From contig JANQSA010000048.1 in NCBI GenBank assembly GCA_028284285.1, positions 62,001-126,000 on the forward strand: a stretch of DNA of 64,000 nt, read 5' to 3'. Shown piece by piece: positions 33,826 to 41,605 of the stretch. The first letter of the stretch is position 1; every line of letters starts with the position of its first letter. Position numbers and translations under genes: made by a program. Under the pieces are notes generated by a model, which ran no database searches, was not told where the DNA came from, and saw only the letters and a program-made list of their open reading frames with translations. The stretch is from Croceivirga sp. Its GTDB lineage: Bacteria > Bacteroidota > Bacteroidia > Flavobacteriales > Flavobacteriaceae.

Positions 33826-34473
33826 ATGACCAAAACAGAACAACTTGATCAACTTTTTGAGGAGTGGCTGAATGATATGCCTGATTACCAGGGATTCAAA
33901 AAGGACGGAATAAATAATGAAACACTTTTTGAAAAGGCCAAAAGAAGAATTCTTTTCATTACCAAAGAACCAAACGACCCAAAACAAAAAGAAGGAGACT
34001 ATAGAAATTGGTGGAAAAAGGGTCTTAAATACACTTTTTCGCATCGAATAGCGGAATGGAGTTATGGAATATTAAATGATTTTCCTCCTATCGAGCAAAT
34101 TCAAAAGGATAAAGAAGGTTATAAAAATGTTATTTTCCAGATAGCATTTATGAATGTCAAGAAAAGTGGAGGTGGGGGTAACTCAAAATATGAAATCATC
34201 GAAGAACATCTTATAAAAAATAAACAAAATCTGATTAAGCAGATTGAAATAATCAATCCAGAAATTATTATTCTGGGCCTGACATGGAAGCGTATCAGAA
34301 ACATGCTTTTTGATACCGTTCAATGGAAATCTAGCGGTTATCATATTCCAATAGGAAAGTTCAACAATGCGAAAGTTATTGATTTCTATCACCCCTCTGC
34401 ACGCAATGCCGCTGCGGCATCGTATAGTTTATTGGAAAATGTAGTCACATCAAAATCCTTTCAAGAATTGTAA
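33826..34473 (+). CDS. Uracil-DNA-glycosylase-fold protein (defence cassette gene 2)
   Basis: A 215-aa protein whose motif order matches the uracil-DNA glycosylase superfamily (PF03167-like). There is a strand plus active-site loop ILFITKEPND (43-51, where family 4/5 has GEAPG), then FMNVKK (108-113, compare NVVKCRP), then INPEIIILGLTWKRI (143-157, compare PKVIVLLG..A) and a C-terminal HPS (189-191, in FYHPSARN), the family's motif-2 histidine position. The Cys ligands of the Fe-S families are absent. Possible activity: removal of uracil or a modified base from DNA. Its position between a nuclease-like and an Mrr-like gene suggests action on foreign DNA. Fold call moderately sure; substrate unknown. 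Confidence 0.62.
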   Translation: MTKTEQLDQLFEEWLNDMPDYQGFKKDGINNETLFEKAKRRILFITKEPNDPKQKEGDYRNWWKKGLKYTFSHRIAEWSYGILNDFPPIEQIQKDKEGYKNVIFQIAFMNVKKSGGGGNSKYEIIEEHLIKNKQNLIKQIEIINPEIIILGLTWKRIRNMLFDTVQWKSSGYHIPIGKFNNAKVIDFYHPSARNAAAASYSLLENVVTSKSFQEL

Positions 34474-34482
34474 AATAATCCA

Positions 34483-35382
34483 ATGAAAAAACCATCTAAA
34501 TCCAAATTAATTGCGCAAAAGACCATTTACGCCACATTTAAAATATTGAAAGAAAACGGCGGTCAGATGAGAGGGAAAGAAGTCGTGGATAAAATTCGAG
34601 ACACCTTAACCTTCAACGACTATGAAAAGCATCGATTTGAAAAGACGGGATATATACGTTGGGAAAGCATATTACATTTCTTCACCATTGATTGTATGAA
34701 GGCAGGTTATTTACGCAAACAAAAAGGAATATGGCACCTAACTGATGAGGGAGAGGAGGCCTATACACTGGGACCCGTGAAATTACTGGAAACAGCTACA
34801 AAAAAGTACAGAGAGTGGGATGCTAAAAACAAACTGAAAAAAGATGATTTAGACATTGATGATGACCAAGATGACCAATCACAAAAACAAGAGGCCTTAT
34901 TGGAACAATACGAAACCTCGGCCTTAGATGGAATTCGTGAGTTTTTAATTCAGAAGAATCCTTACGAATTTCAAGATATGGTCGCGGTATTATTAAAGGC
35001 TATGGGTTATCATATTGCCTTAGTATCGCCAAAAGGCAGGGATGGTGGAATTGACGTAATTGCCTATACCGATCCTTTGGGTGTTAATTCTCCTAGAATT
35101 ATAGCGCAGGTTAAACATAAACCAGATACTAAAATATCTCCTGACGACATACAGCGCCTTTCCGGTACTATGAAACGATCTAGCGATGTTGGCATATTTG
35201 TAACTTCTGGTGGATTTACTCCATACGCTCAAAATGAAGCCCGTATGGCGGATAAACACATTGAATTGATCCATTTTGAACGTTTCGTAGAATTATGGCA
35301 AGAATACTATCCCAATATGACTGACGAAGACAAGAACATGTTGCCCTTACACCCTATTTATTTTTTGGGCAGCAATGAATAA
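34483..35382 (+). CDS. Mrr-family restriction endonuclease (defence cassette gene 3)
   Basis: A 299-aa type IV-like restriction enzyme. The N-terminal winged-helix domain (about 8-95, ending GIWHLTDEGEEAY) resembles Mrr_N. An acidic linker follows (DDLDIDDDQDDQ, 121-132). The C-terminal Mrr catalytic domain (about 155-275) carries FQDMVAVLLKAMGY, GRDGGIDVIAY with Asp191, and the catalytic QxK in AQVKH (209-213). Mrr enzymes cut DNA carrying modified bases. Nine bases separate it from the glycosylase-fold gene, so the three cassette genes form one operon. A repeat-truncated small frame follows before hsdM. Confidence 0.88.
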   Translation: MKKPSKSKLIAQKTIYATFKILKENGGQMRGKEVVDKIRDTLTFNDYEKHRFEKTGYIRWESILHFFTIDCMKAGYLRKQKGIWHLTDEGEEAYTLGPVKLLETATKKYREWDAKNKLKKDDLDIDDDQDDQSQKQEALLEQYETSALDGIREFLIQKNPYEFQDMVAVLLKAMGYHIALVSPKGRDGGIDVIAYTDPLGVNSPRIIAQVKHKPDTKISPDDIQRLSGTMKRSSDVGIFVTSGGFTPYAQNEARMADKHIELIHFERFVELWQEYYPNMTDEDKNMLPLHPIYFLGSNE

Positions 35383-35398
35383 TAATTTAAAACATCTT

Positions 35399-35476
35399 AT
35401 GGACAGAACAAGTCTGACTTCGGAACAAGAAAAACTTAACGCTTTAAAACAAATGTTGTCTGGGGTGATATACTGA
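35399..35476 (+). pseudogene. Possible truncated gene start after mrr
   Basis: An ATG frame of 25 codons, MDRTSLTSEQEKLNALKQML then SGVIY and stop. It looks like a genuine N-terminus (charged, helical) that runs straight into direct repeat R at about 35454, where the frame is closed. It may be the remnant of a fourth cassette gene cut off by the repeat, or chance. Confidence 0.3.
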
Positions 35477-35633
35477 GCCGGCCAAAGTACTTTCGAAGGC
35501 AACACTGGGAATAAATCCCCTTCCACCAAAACCCCAAGATTTTTATAGGAAACCCCTAAATACCATTTGTTATTTTTTATTCCGGTTTCCAATAGTTATT
35601 TTGGAGCTACCATTAACTCCCCCATTTTTTAAT
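35454..35633 (+). repeat. Direct repeat R, before hsdM
   Basis: About 180 bp aligned with 33092-33262 in the same orientation, roughly three quarters identical by eye with a few small indels. It ends 13 bp before the hsdM ATG, so it contains the hsdM upstream region including the TTATTTTGGAG block. The pair L/R brackets the cassette. Confidence 0.8.
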
Positions 35634-35646
35634 GATATCATAAGGA

Positions 35647-37125
35647 ATGAGTTTCGAACAAACCTTTAAGAATATTGATGATGTGCTTTGGAAAGATGCC
35701 GGAGCAGACAGCGAGCTAGATTATATTGGCCAGACCTCATGGATTCTGTTTTTACGATACTTGGATGATTTTGAAAAGGAAAAGGCTGATGAGGCGGGTT
35801 TGAAAGGAGAGGACTACCAATTCATTTTAGCTGAAGAATACCGATGGCCCAATTGGGCAATGCCCAAAGGAGCTGACGGCAAATTGGACCACCACAAAGC
35901 CATGACAGGACCTGACTTAGTTCAGTTCGTGGACAACAGGTTGTTTCCATATTTGGCCAAATTCAAACAAAAAGCTGACAATCCAAAAACCATTGAATAC
36001 AAGATTGGAGAAATCTTCTCTGAACTAAAAAACAAAATACAAAGCGGGTATAACTTACGTGAAATAATTGAACATGTGGATGAACTTCAGTTTCGTTCCC
36101 AAAAAGAAAAACACGAACTCAGCCATTTATACGAAACCAAAATCAAGAACATGGGCAATGCCGGTCGGAATGGCGGGCAATACTACACCCCACGACCGTT
36201 GATTCGGGCAATGATTCATATAATAGACCCCCTGGTAGGTGAAAAGATATATGACGGGGCTGCAGGCAGTTGCGGTTTTTTATGCGAAGCATACGAATAC
36301 ATGTACCATCGTATGAATCGCACCACTTATAACCTGAAAACCCTACAGGAGAATACTTTTTACGGTAAGGAGAAAAAAAACCTCGCCTATGTGATTGGCA
36401 TTATGAACATGATTCTTCATGGTATTGAGGCCCCAAACCTTATTCATATCAATACGCTTGGTGAGAACATACGCGACATACAGGAAAAAAACCGTTATCA
36501 TGTGATTTTGGCCAATCCACCATTTGGCGGTAAGGAACGAAAAGAAGTACAGCAAAACTTTGATATCAAAACAGGAGAAACAGCCTCGCTATTTCTCCAG
36601 CACTTTATCAAAAGTTTGAAAACAGGTGGCAGGGCAGCTATTGTGATCAAGAACACCTTTTTAAGCAATGTAGATAACGCTTCAATTTCATTAAGAAAGT
36701 ACTTGTTAGAAAGCTGTAAGCTGCATACCGTTTTAGACTTGCCAGCAGGCACCTTCACAGGTGCAGGAGTTAAGACCGTGGTCTTGTTTTTTACAAAAGG
36801 CGAACCCACGAAAAAGATTTGGTACTACCAATTGGATGCAGGCAGAAGTTTAGGGAAAACCAATCCTTTGAACGATACCGATATGGAAGAGTTTGTGGCT
36901 TTGGCCACTTCGAGAGCTTTAGTGGCCGACAAAGGTCCAGAAACCGAAAAATCCTGGAATATTGAGGTGTCTGAGGTTCACGAAGACACCTTAGATTTGT
37001 CCCCTAAAAACCCCAACACTCCCGAAGAAGCACCATTACGAAGCCCGGAAGAAATTTTAGCAGAAATGCAGACTTTGGATGAAGAGACAAGCTCTATTCT
37101 AAACCAAATTAAAGCGTTGATATGA
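35647..37125 (+). CDS. hsdM: Type I restriction-modification methyltransferase subunit
   Basis: A 492-aa N6-adenine DNA methyltransferase. The N-terminal HsdM_N helical domain (about 5-150) is followed by QYYTPRPLIRAMI (178-190), a SAM motif I of the variant form YDGAAGSCGF (202-211, replacing the common PACGSGGF) and the catalytic NPPFGG (290-295). It modifies host DNA at the site chosen by HsdS and forms the M2S core of the complex. Its stop overlaps the hsdS start by 4 bp (ATGA). The upstream region is the right copy of a direct repeat that also precedes the three-gene cassette. Confidence 0.95.
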   Translation: MSFEQTFKNIDDVLWKDAGADSELDYIGQTSWILFLRYLDDFEKEKADEAGLKGEDYQFILAEEYRWPNWAMPKGADGKLDHHKAMTGPDLVQFVDNRLFPYLAKFKQKADNPKTIEYKIGEIFSELKNKIQSGYNLREIIEHVDELQFRSQKEKHELSHLYETKIKNMGNAGRNGGQYYTPRPLIRAMIHIIDPLVGEKIYDGAAGSCGFLCEAYEYMYHRMNRTTYNLKTLQENTFYGKEKKNLAYVIGIMNMILHGIEAPNLIHINTLGENIRDIQEKNRYHVILANPPFGGKERKEVQQNFDIKTGETASLFLQHFIKSLKTGGRAAIVIKNTFLSNVDNASISLRKYLLESCKLHTVLDLPAGTFTGAGVKTVVLFFTKGEPTKKIWYYQLDAGRSLGKTNPLNDTDMEEFVALATSRALVADKGPETEKSWNIEVSEVHEDTLDLSPKNPNTPEEAPLRSPEEILAEMQTLDEETSSILNQIKALI

Positions 37126-38369
37126 AGAAAGGCGTTGCAATGAGCCTGCCAAAGAGTTGGGGAGTGAAAAAATTGAGTGAAGTCTGTGAACGGTTTATAG
37201 TTCCTCAGAGGGATAAACCAAAAGAATTTAATGGAACTGTTCCTTGGTGTAGAATAGAAGACTTTGATGGAAGATATTTATATAAATCAAAAAGTGATAA
37301 ATGTGTTACTGAAGAATTAATCCAATCAATGCCTCTTCGGGTTTTTCCAGTAAATACTGTAATTGTTTCTTGCTCGGCTGATTTGGGAAGATGTGCGATT
37401 ATCAAAGAGCCTTTAGTTACTAATCAGACTTTTATAGGTCTTGTCCCAAAAGATGAAATATATCCTGAGTATCTATATTATCTAATGGGTTCAATGGCTG
37501 AGTATTTAAATAAAATCGCCACTGGAGCTACAATAAAATATCTTTCGAAAAAAAAGTTTCAAAATTTAGAAGCCCCAATCCCACAACTTTCTGAACAAAA
37601 ACAAATCGTAGCGACACTGGATGAAGCCTTTGCTGCCATAGACAAAGCCCAAGCCAATATTGAAAAAAATATTGAAAACGCGGCAGCCCTGTTTCAATCA
37701 AAACTCAATGAAATTTTTAGCCAAGAAGGTGATGGATGGGAAAAAAAGAATTTGAATGAAATCTGTGAGGTTAAAGATGGCACACATAATTCACCAAAAT
37801 ATGTTGATGAAAAGGATGGGATTCCTTTTGTAACACAAAAAAATATTTTGGATGAAGGTTTGTCATTTGAAAGTGCCAAATTCATTAGTGAAAGCGACCA
37901 TGAAGGTTTTTACAAAAGGTCTAACGTAGCATATCAAGATATACTATTCGCAATGATTGGAGCAAATAGAGGAATGGCGTGTATTGTAGACGATAAACGA
38001 ACTTTTAGCATTAAAAATGTTGGTCTAATAAAATCAAATGAAAATTATAGTCCTAAATATTTACTCTACTATTTGAAAAGTCCATTGGCAAAGAAGTACG
38101 TAGATGAAAATTCAAGTGGAAGTGCTCAAGGATTTATCGGTCTTGGAAAATTAAGAGCTTTCCCAATTCCATATACCGATATTGAAATGCAAAGGAAAAT
38201 TGAAAGCCAAATTGAATCTTTAAATGAATTCATTATTTCTACAGTTTCAGCTTATAATCAAAAACTTACCAATTTGGAAGACCTCAAAAAATCTATTTTA
38301 CAAAAAGCGTTTTCGGGGGAGTTGACTTCGGCAGGCTCAGTCCCTAGACAAAACCCAGTCAGTGTATGA
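37122..38369 (+). CDS. hsdS: Type I restriction-modification specificity subunit
   Basis: A 415-aa DNA-recognition subunit with two target-recognition domains (about 8-155 and 207-365). Each is followed by a conserved helical spacer: LSEQKQIVATLDEAFAAIDK (about 156-200) and the C-terminal EMQRKIESQIESL...LKKSILQKAFSGEL. The two domains define a bipartite target sequence that cannot be predicted here. It overlaps hsdM and hsdR by 4 bp each, so all three subunits are translationally coupled. The last dozen residues after FSGEL come from a sequence resembling the dispersed CTTCGGCAGGCTCAGT repeat, suggesting a repeat inserted at the gene end. No second hsdS or inversion site is seen. Confidence 0.94.
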   Translation: MKKGVAMSLPKSWGVKKLSEVCERFIVPQRDKPKEFNGTVPWCRIEDFDGRYLYKSKSDKCVTEELIQSMPLRVFPVNTVIVSCSADLGRCAIIKEPLVTNQTFIGLVPKDEIYPEYLYYLMGSMAEYLNKIATGATIKYLSKKKFQNLEAPIPQLSEQKQIVATLDEAFAAIDKAQANIEKNIENAAALFQSKLNEIFSQEGDGWEKKNLNEICEVKDGTHNSPKYVDEKDGIPFVTQKNILDEGLSFESAKFISESDHEGFYKRSNVAYQDILFAMIGANRGMACIVDDKRTFSIKNVGLIKSNENYSPKYLLYYLKSPLAKKYVDENSSGSAQGFIGLGKLRAFPIPYTDIEMQRKIESQIESLNEFIISTVSAYNQKLTNLEDLKKSILQKAFSGELTSAGSVPRQNPVSV

Positions 38370-40705
38370 ACGAAGCACAAACCAAACACGACTTCATAGA
38401 ACCTGCTTTACGTAAGGCAGGTTGGGGTATTGTTGAAGGCAGTCGTTTGCGTTTGGAATTTCCGATTACTAAAGGGCGTCTTATTGGTCAAAACAGGCGT
38501 GCAAAACCTTTGTTTGCAGATTACGTATTAGAATACAAGAACAGACGTATTGGTATTATAGAAGCCAAAAAAAGAGATGAGTATTACACACAAGGTTTAG
38601 GACAAGCTAAAGATTATGCGGAGCGTTTAAACATTCGTTTTACGTATTGTACTAATGGTTTGCAGATTTATGGCGTGGACATGCAAGAGGGTACGGAAGG
38701 GGATGTATCCAAATATCCAACACCAGATGAGCTTTGGGAAATGACGTATCCCACACCCAGAGAAGACTATAAAATTGAAATTGCCAATTGGGCAGCACGC
38801 TTTTTTGCTATTCCTTTTGAAGACAGAGGAGGAACCTGGCAAGCCAGATACTACCAACAGAATGCAATTGCAAAAGTGTTGGAAGCTGTCGCAGAGAAAA
38901 AAGATAGAATTCTTCTCACCTTAGCTACAGGTACAGGAAAAACGGCCATAGCGTTTCAAATTGCCTGGAAACTGTTTCATGCCAAATGGAATTTAAGAAG
39001 AGATGGGAGTAGAAGTCCACGAATTTTGTTTTTGGCAGACCGAAATATTTTAGCAGATCAGGCATTCAACTCTTTTAATGCATTTGAAGAAGATGCCTTG
39101 GTTCGGATTCGACCTTCAGAGATCAAAAAGAAAGGACGAATCCCTAAAAACGGAAGTATCTTTTTTACCATTTTCCAAACCTTTATGAGCGGACCAAATG
39201 ATTCGCCATACTTTGGAGAATACCCAGCGGATTTCTTCGATTTCATAATCATTGATGAATGTCATAGAGGTGGTGCAAATGATGAAAGTTCCTGGCGTGC
39301 CATTATGGACTATTTTTCGCCTGCTGTTCAATTAGGTTTAACCGCTACCCCAAAACGAGATGTGAATGGTGACACCTACAAATACTTTGGCGACCCCATT
39401 TATACGTACGCCTTAAAAGACGGAATCAATGACGGTTTCTTAACGCCCTTCAAAGTCAAAGAAATTGACACCACCATTGACGAATACACCTATACCTCGG
39501 ACGATGAGGTTGAGGGCCTAATTGAAGAAGGAAGAGAGTACACAGAAGCCGATTTTAATAGAATCATTGAAATTAAAGCGAGAGAAGAATACCGGGTTAA
39601 ACTTTTCATGGATTTGATAAACCAAAATCAGAAAACCCTGGTTTTCTGCGCTACTCAAATTCATGCAGCGGCCGTTAGAGATTTAATCAATCAATACGCG
39701 ACGAGTAGAAATACAAACTACTGCCATAGAGTTACCGCAGATGACGGAAAAATTGGGGAGCAACATTTACGAGATTTTCAAGACAATGAAAAGAGCATCC
39801 CAACAATTCTAACCACTTCACAGAAATTAAGTACTGGAGTTGATGCACCTGAAATCAGAAACATTGTTTTAATGCGTCCTGTTAACTCGATGGTAGAATT
39901 CAAACAAATAGTGGGTAGAGGAACCCGCCTTTTTGATGGTAAAGACTATTTCACAATTTTCGACTTTGTTGATGCTCATAATCACTTTCAAGACCCTGAA
40001 TGGGATGGTGAACCATTGGAACCATTGCCGCCAAGACCGTATCCTACTGGTGGAAATGAACCCGATGGGTTTGACGAGCCCGACCCTCCACCGTTCCCCG
40101 ATGATGAGACGCCAACCAGGCAAATGATTAAAGTGACGTTATCTGATAATAAGGTGCGTGAAATAGACTCAATGGTCAAAACTTCTTTTTGGAGTCCATC
40201 AGGGAAACCCATTTCTTCACAGGAATTCATTGCGCAACTATTTGGGGATCTACCTGAATTCTTTGTGAGTGAAAGTGAGCTTCGTAAGATTTGGAGTTTA
40301 CCAAGTACCAGAAAAAAGTTGCTAACCGAATTAAGCGAAAAAGGATATACGAATACGCAATTAGAAGATTTGAGAAAATTAATACATGGGGAAGACAGTG
40401 ATCTTTTTGATGTGTTGAGTTACGTAGCATATCACAAAGACCTTGTGCCGAGATTGGAGCGGGCAAGTAGAGCAAAAATTCAATTGAACGACTATAACCA
40501 AAAGCAACAGGATTTCTTGAATTTTGTTTTGGAGCAGTATGTAAAAGAAGGAGTTAACGAATTGGACGATTCTAAACTTCCTGACTTGTTGGAGTTGAAA
40601 TACAAAGCAATAGCAGACGCAAAACGCGAATTAGGAGATATAAAATCAATCAGAAATACCTTTATCGGATTTCAGGAACGTTTATATCAAGAAAAAGCGG
40701 GTTAG
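38366..40705 (+). CDS. hsdR: Type I restriction-modification restriction subunit (helicase-nuclease)
   Basis: A 779-aa translocase and endonuclease subunit. The N-terminal nuclease domain has Asp52 (FADYVLEY) and the Glu66-Ala-Lys68 motif in IIEAKKRDE. Superfamily 2 helicase motifs follow: Walker A ATGTGKT (187-193), DECH box (297-300, IIIDECHRGG), LTATPKR and motif VI QIVGRGTRLF. The C-terminal region is of the EcoEI_R type, with an acidic Pro-rich linker (PEPDGFDEPDPPPFPDDE-like, about 560-585). All catalytic motifs look intact, so the system is probably functional. It starts with a 4-bp overlap with hsdS and ends the defence island. Confidence 0.95.
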   Translation: MNEAQTKHDFIEPALRKAGWGIVEGSRLRLEFPITKGRLIGQNRRAKPLFADYVLEYKNRRIGIIEAKKRDEYYTQGLGQAKDYAERLNIRFTYCTNGLQIYGVDMQEGTEGDVSKYPTPDELWEMTYPTPREDYKIEIANWAARFFAIPFEDRGGTWQARYYQQNAIAKVLEAVAEKKDRILLTLATGTGKTAIAFQIAWKLFHAKWNLRRDGSRSPRILFLADRNILADQAFNSFNAFEEDALVRIRPSEIKKKGRIPKNGSIFFTIFQTFMSGPNDSPYFGEYPADFFDFIIIDECHRGGANDESSWRAIMDYFSPAVQLGLTATPKRDVNGDTYKYFGDPIYTYALKDGINDGFLTPFKVKEIDTTIDEYTYTSDDEVEGLIEEGREYTEADFNRIIEIKAREEYRVKLFMDLINQNQKTLVFCATQIHAAAVRDLINQYATSRNTNYCHRVTADDGKIGEQHLRDFQDNEKSIPTILTTSQKLSTGVDAPEIRNIVLMRPVNSMVEFKQIVGRGTRLFDGKDYFTIFDFVDAHNHFQDPEWDGEPLEPLPPRPYPTGGNEPDGFDEPDPPPFPDDETPTRQMIKVTLSDNKVREIDSMVKTSFWSPSGKPISSQEFIAQLFGDLPEFFVSESELRKIWSLPSTRKKLLTELSEKGYTNTQLEDLRKLIHGEDSDLFDVLSYVAYHKDLVPRLERASRAKIQLNDYNQKQQDFLNFVLEQYVKEGVNELDDSKLPDLLELKYKAIADAKRELGDIKSIRNTFIGFQERLYQEKAG

Positions 40706-40789
40706 TTCAAATTACCCTTTGATTAGTATTCTTCTAACCCAAAAATCGACTTTACATAATTCCGAATAGGACTACCAAAAAACAAAATC

Positions 40790-41248
40790 ATGATAAAAAC
40801 AATATTTCCTCTAATACTACTCCTTCTTGTGAGCTGTCAGATCAAAACTTCTGAGCCTCCACAAAATGAAGTAGAACTCACCAAAACCTATATCGACCCC
40901 GCCCAAGGCTATTCTCAAGCGGTAGCGGTGGAAGTCCATGGCGTAAAAACCATTTATATTTCCGGGCAAGTAGGCAGTGGCGCGAATTTTGAAGCCCAGT
41001 TTAAAGACGCCCTAAACAAATTGTTTAAGACCCTGGAAGCCTCCGGGGCTACCTTTAATGACGTGGTGAAGTACAACACTTATATTGTGAACTATCAACC
41101 GGCCTATCTGGATACTTTCCGAAGGGTACGAAAGGAGCTTTTGGGCGATACCGACATGCCTGCCAGTACCCTGGTAGGAGTTCAGGCGCTGGGATTACCG
41201 GAATGGGGTGTAGAAATTGAGGCCACTGCCGTTGTGAAGATGGAATAA
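40790..41248 (+). CDS. Rid (YjgF) family lipoprotein lacking the catalytic Arg
   Basis: A 152-aa protein with a lipoprotein signal (MIKTIFPLILLLLVSC, Cys16), followed by a Rid-domain: IYISGQVG, GATFNDVVKYNTYIVNYQP and GVEIEATAVV. Classical RidA hydrolyses reactive enamine/imine intermediates using an Arg in PARST; here the aligned segment is MPASTLVGV, with Ser in place of that Arg. The Glu region (VEIEA) is kept. Canonical imine deaminase activity is therefore doubtful. The lipid anchor places it at the envelope rather than the cytoplasm. It stands first in a run of plus-strand genes after the defence island. Confidence 0.85.
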   Translation: MIKTIFPLILLLLVSCQIKTSEPPQNEVELTKTYIDPAQGYSQAVAVEVHGVKTIYISGQVGSGANFEAQFKDALNKLFKTLEASGATFNDVVKYNTYIVNYQPAYLDTFRRVRKELLGDTDMPASTLVGVQALGLPEWGVEIEATAVVKME

Positions 41249-41296
41249 GTTGTAGGATTTCCTATTGATGTACTCCCGGATTGGCTATTTTTAAGC

Positions 41297-41605
41297 ATGT
41301 CTTTTGGATCAGACTATTATCGAGTATATCAGGGGTGGCCGGAACGGCTGGTAAGCCGTTATCCGGATCTGCCTTTTGATTATCATTGTTATTTGCGCAT
41401 CGCTTTGGACAACACCTTGGATGCGCAATGGGACACCAAGATCCGAAAGCCAGCCTACCAAAATTTATCTGAGGCACAATTAAACACAGTGCTACGGAAT
41501 TTTAACCTCTATTTTGACGACCGAACCAAATTGCTGGAACACCACCAGAGGTCATTGAACTATAGAAAAGCATGGAAAAGAAAGCAACTCAAATTTGCAT
41601 TATAG
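41297..41605 (+). CDS. Conserved-looking small protein of unknown function
   Basis: A 102-aa basic protein: MSFGSDYYRVYQGWPERLV, FDYHCYLRIALDNTLDAQWD and LSEAQLNTVLRNFNLYF, ending in KRKQLKFAL. It has no signal peptide or membrane helix, so it is probably cytoplasmic. I recall similar uncharacterised flavobacterial proteins but cannot name a family. Its 3' end overlaps the start of the FAD oxidoreductase gene by 34 bp in another frame, which suggests co-translation or that the downstream start is slightly later. TATTTTTA just before the ATG is a one-mismatch -7 box. Confidence 0.68.
   Translation: MSFGSDYYRVYQGWPERLVSRYPDLPFDYHCYLRIALDNTLDAQWDTKIRKPAYQNLSEAQLNTVLRNFNLYFDDRTKLLEHHQRSLNYRKAWKRKQLKFAL

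Noticed and set aside
32985-35592. Two minus-strand frames (32985-33197 and 35347-35592) sharing GDLFPVLPSKVL
   Set aside because: The shared peptide comes from the direct repeats L and R. Differences between the copies are mostly amino-acid-changing (about 7 against 3 silent), so there is no sign of protein selection.
37122-38369. Phase-variable specificity switching by hsdS inversion
   Set aside because: Only one hsdS is present, with no partial hsdS, recombinase or inverted repeats in the operon.
33325-40705. A prophage or integrative element carrying the defence genes
   Set aside because: No integrase, phage structural gene, tRNA attachment site or conjugation gene is seen; only direct repeats suggest mobility.
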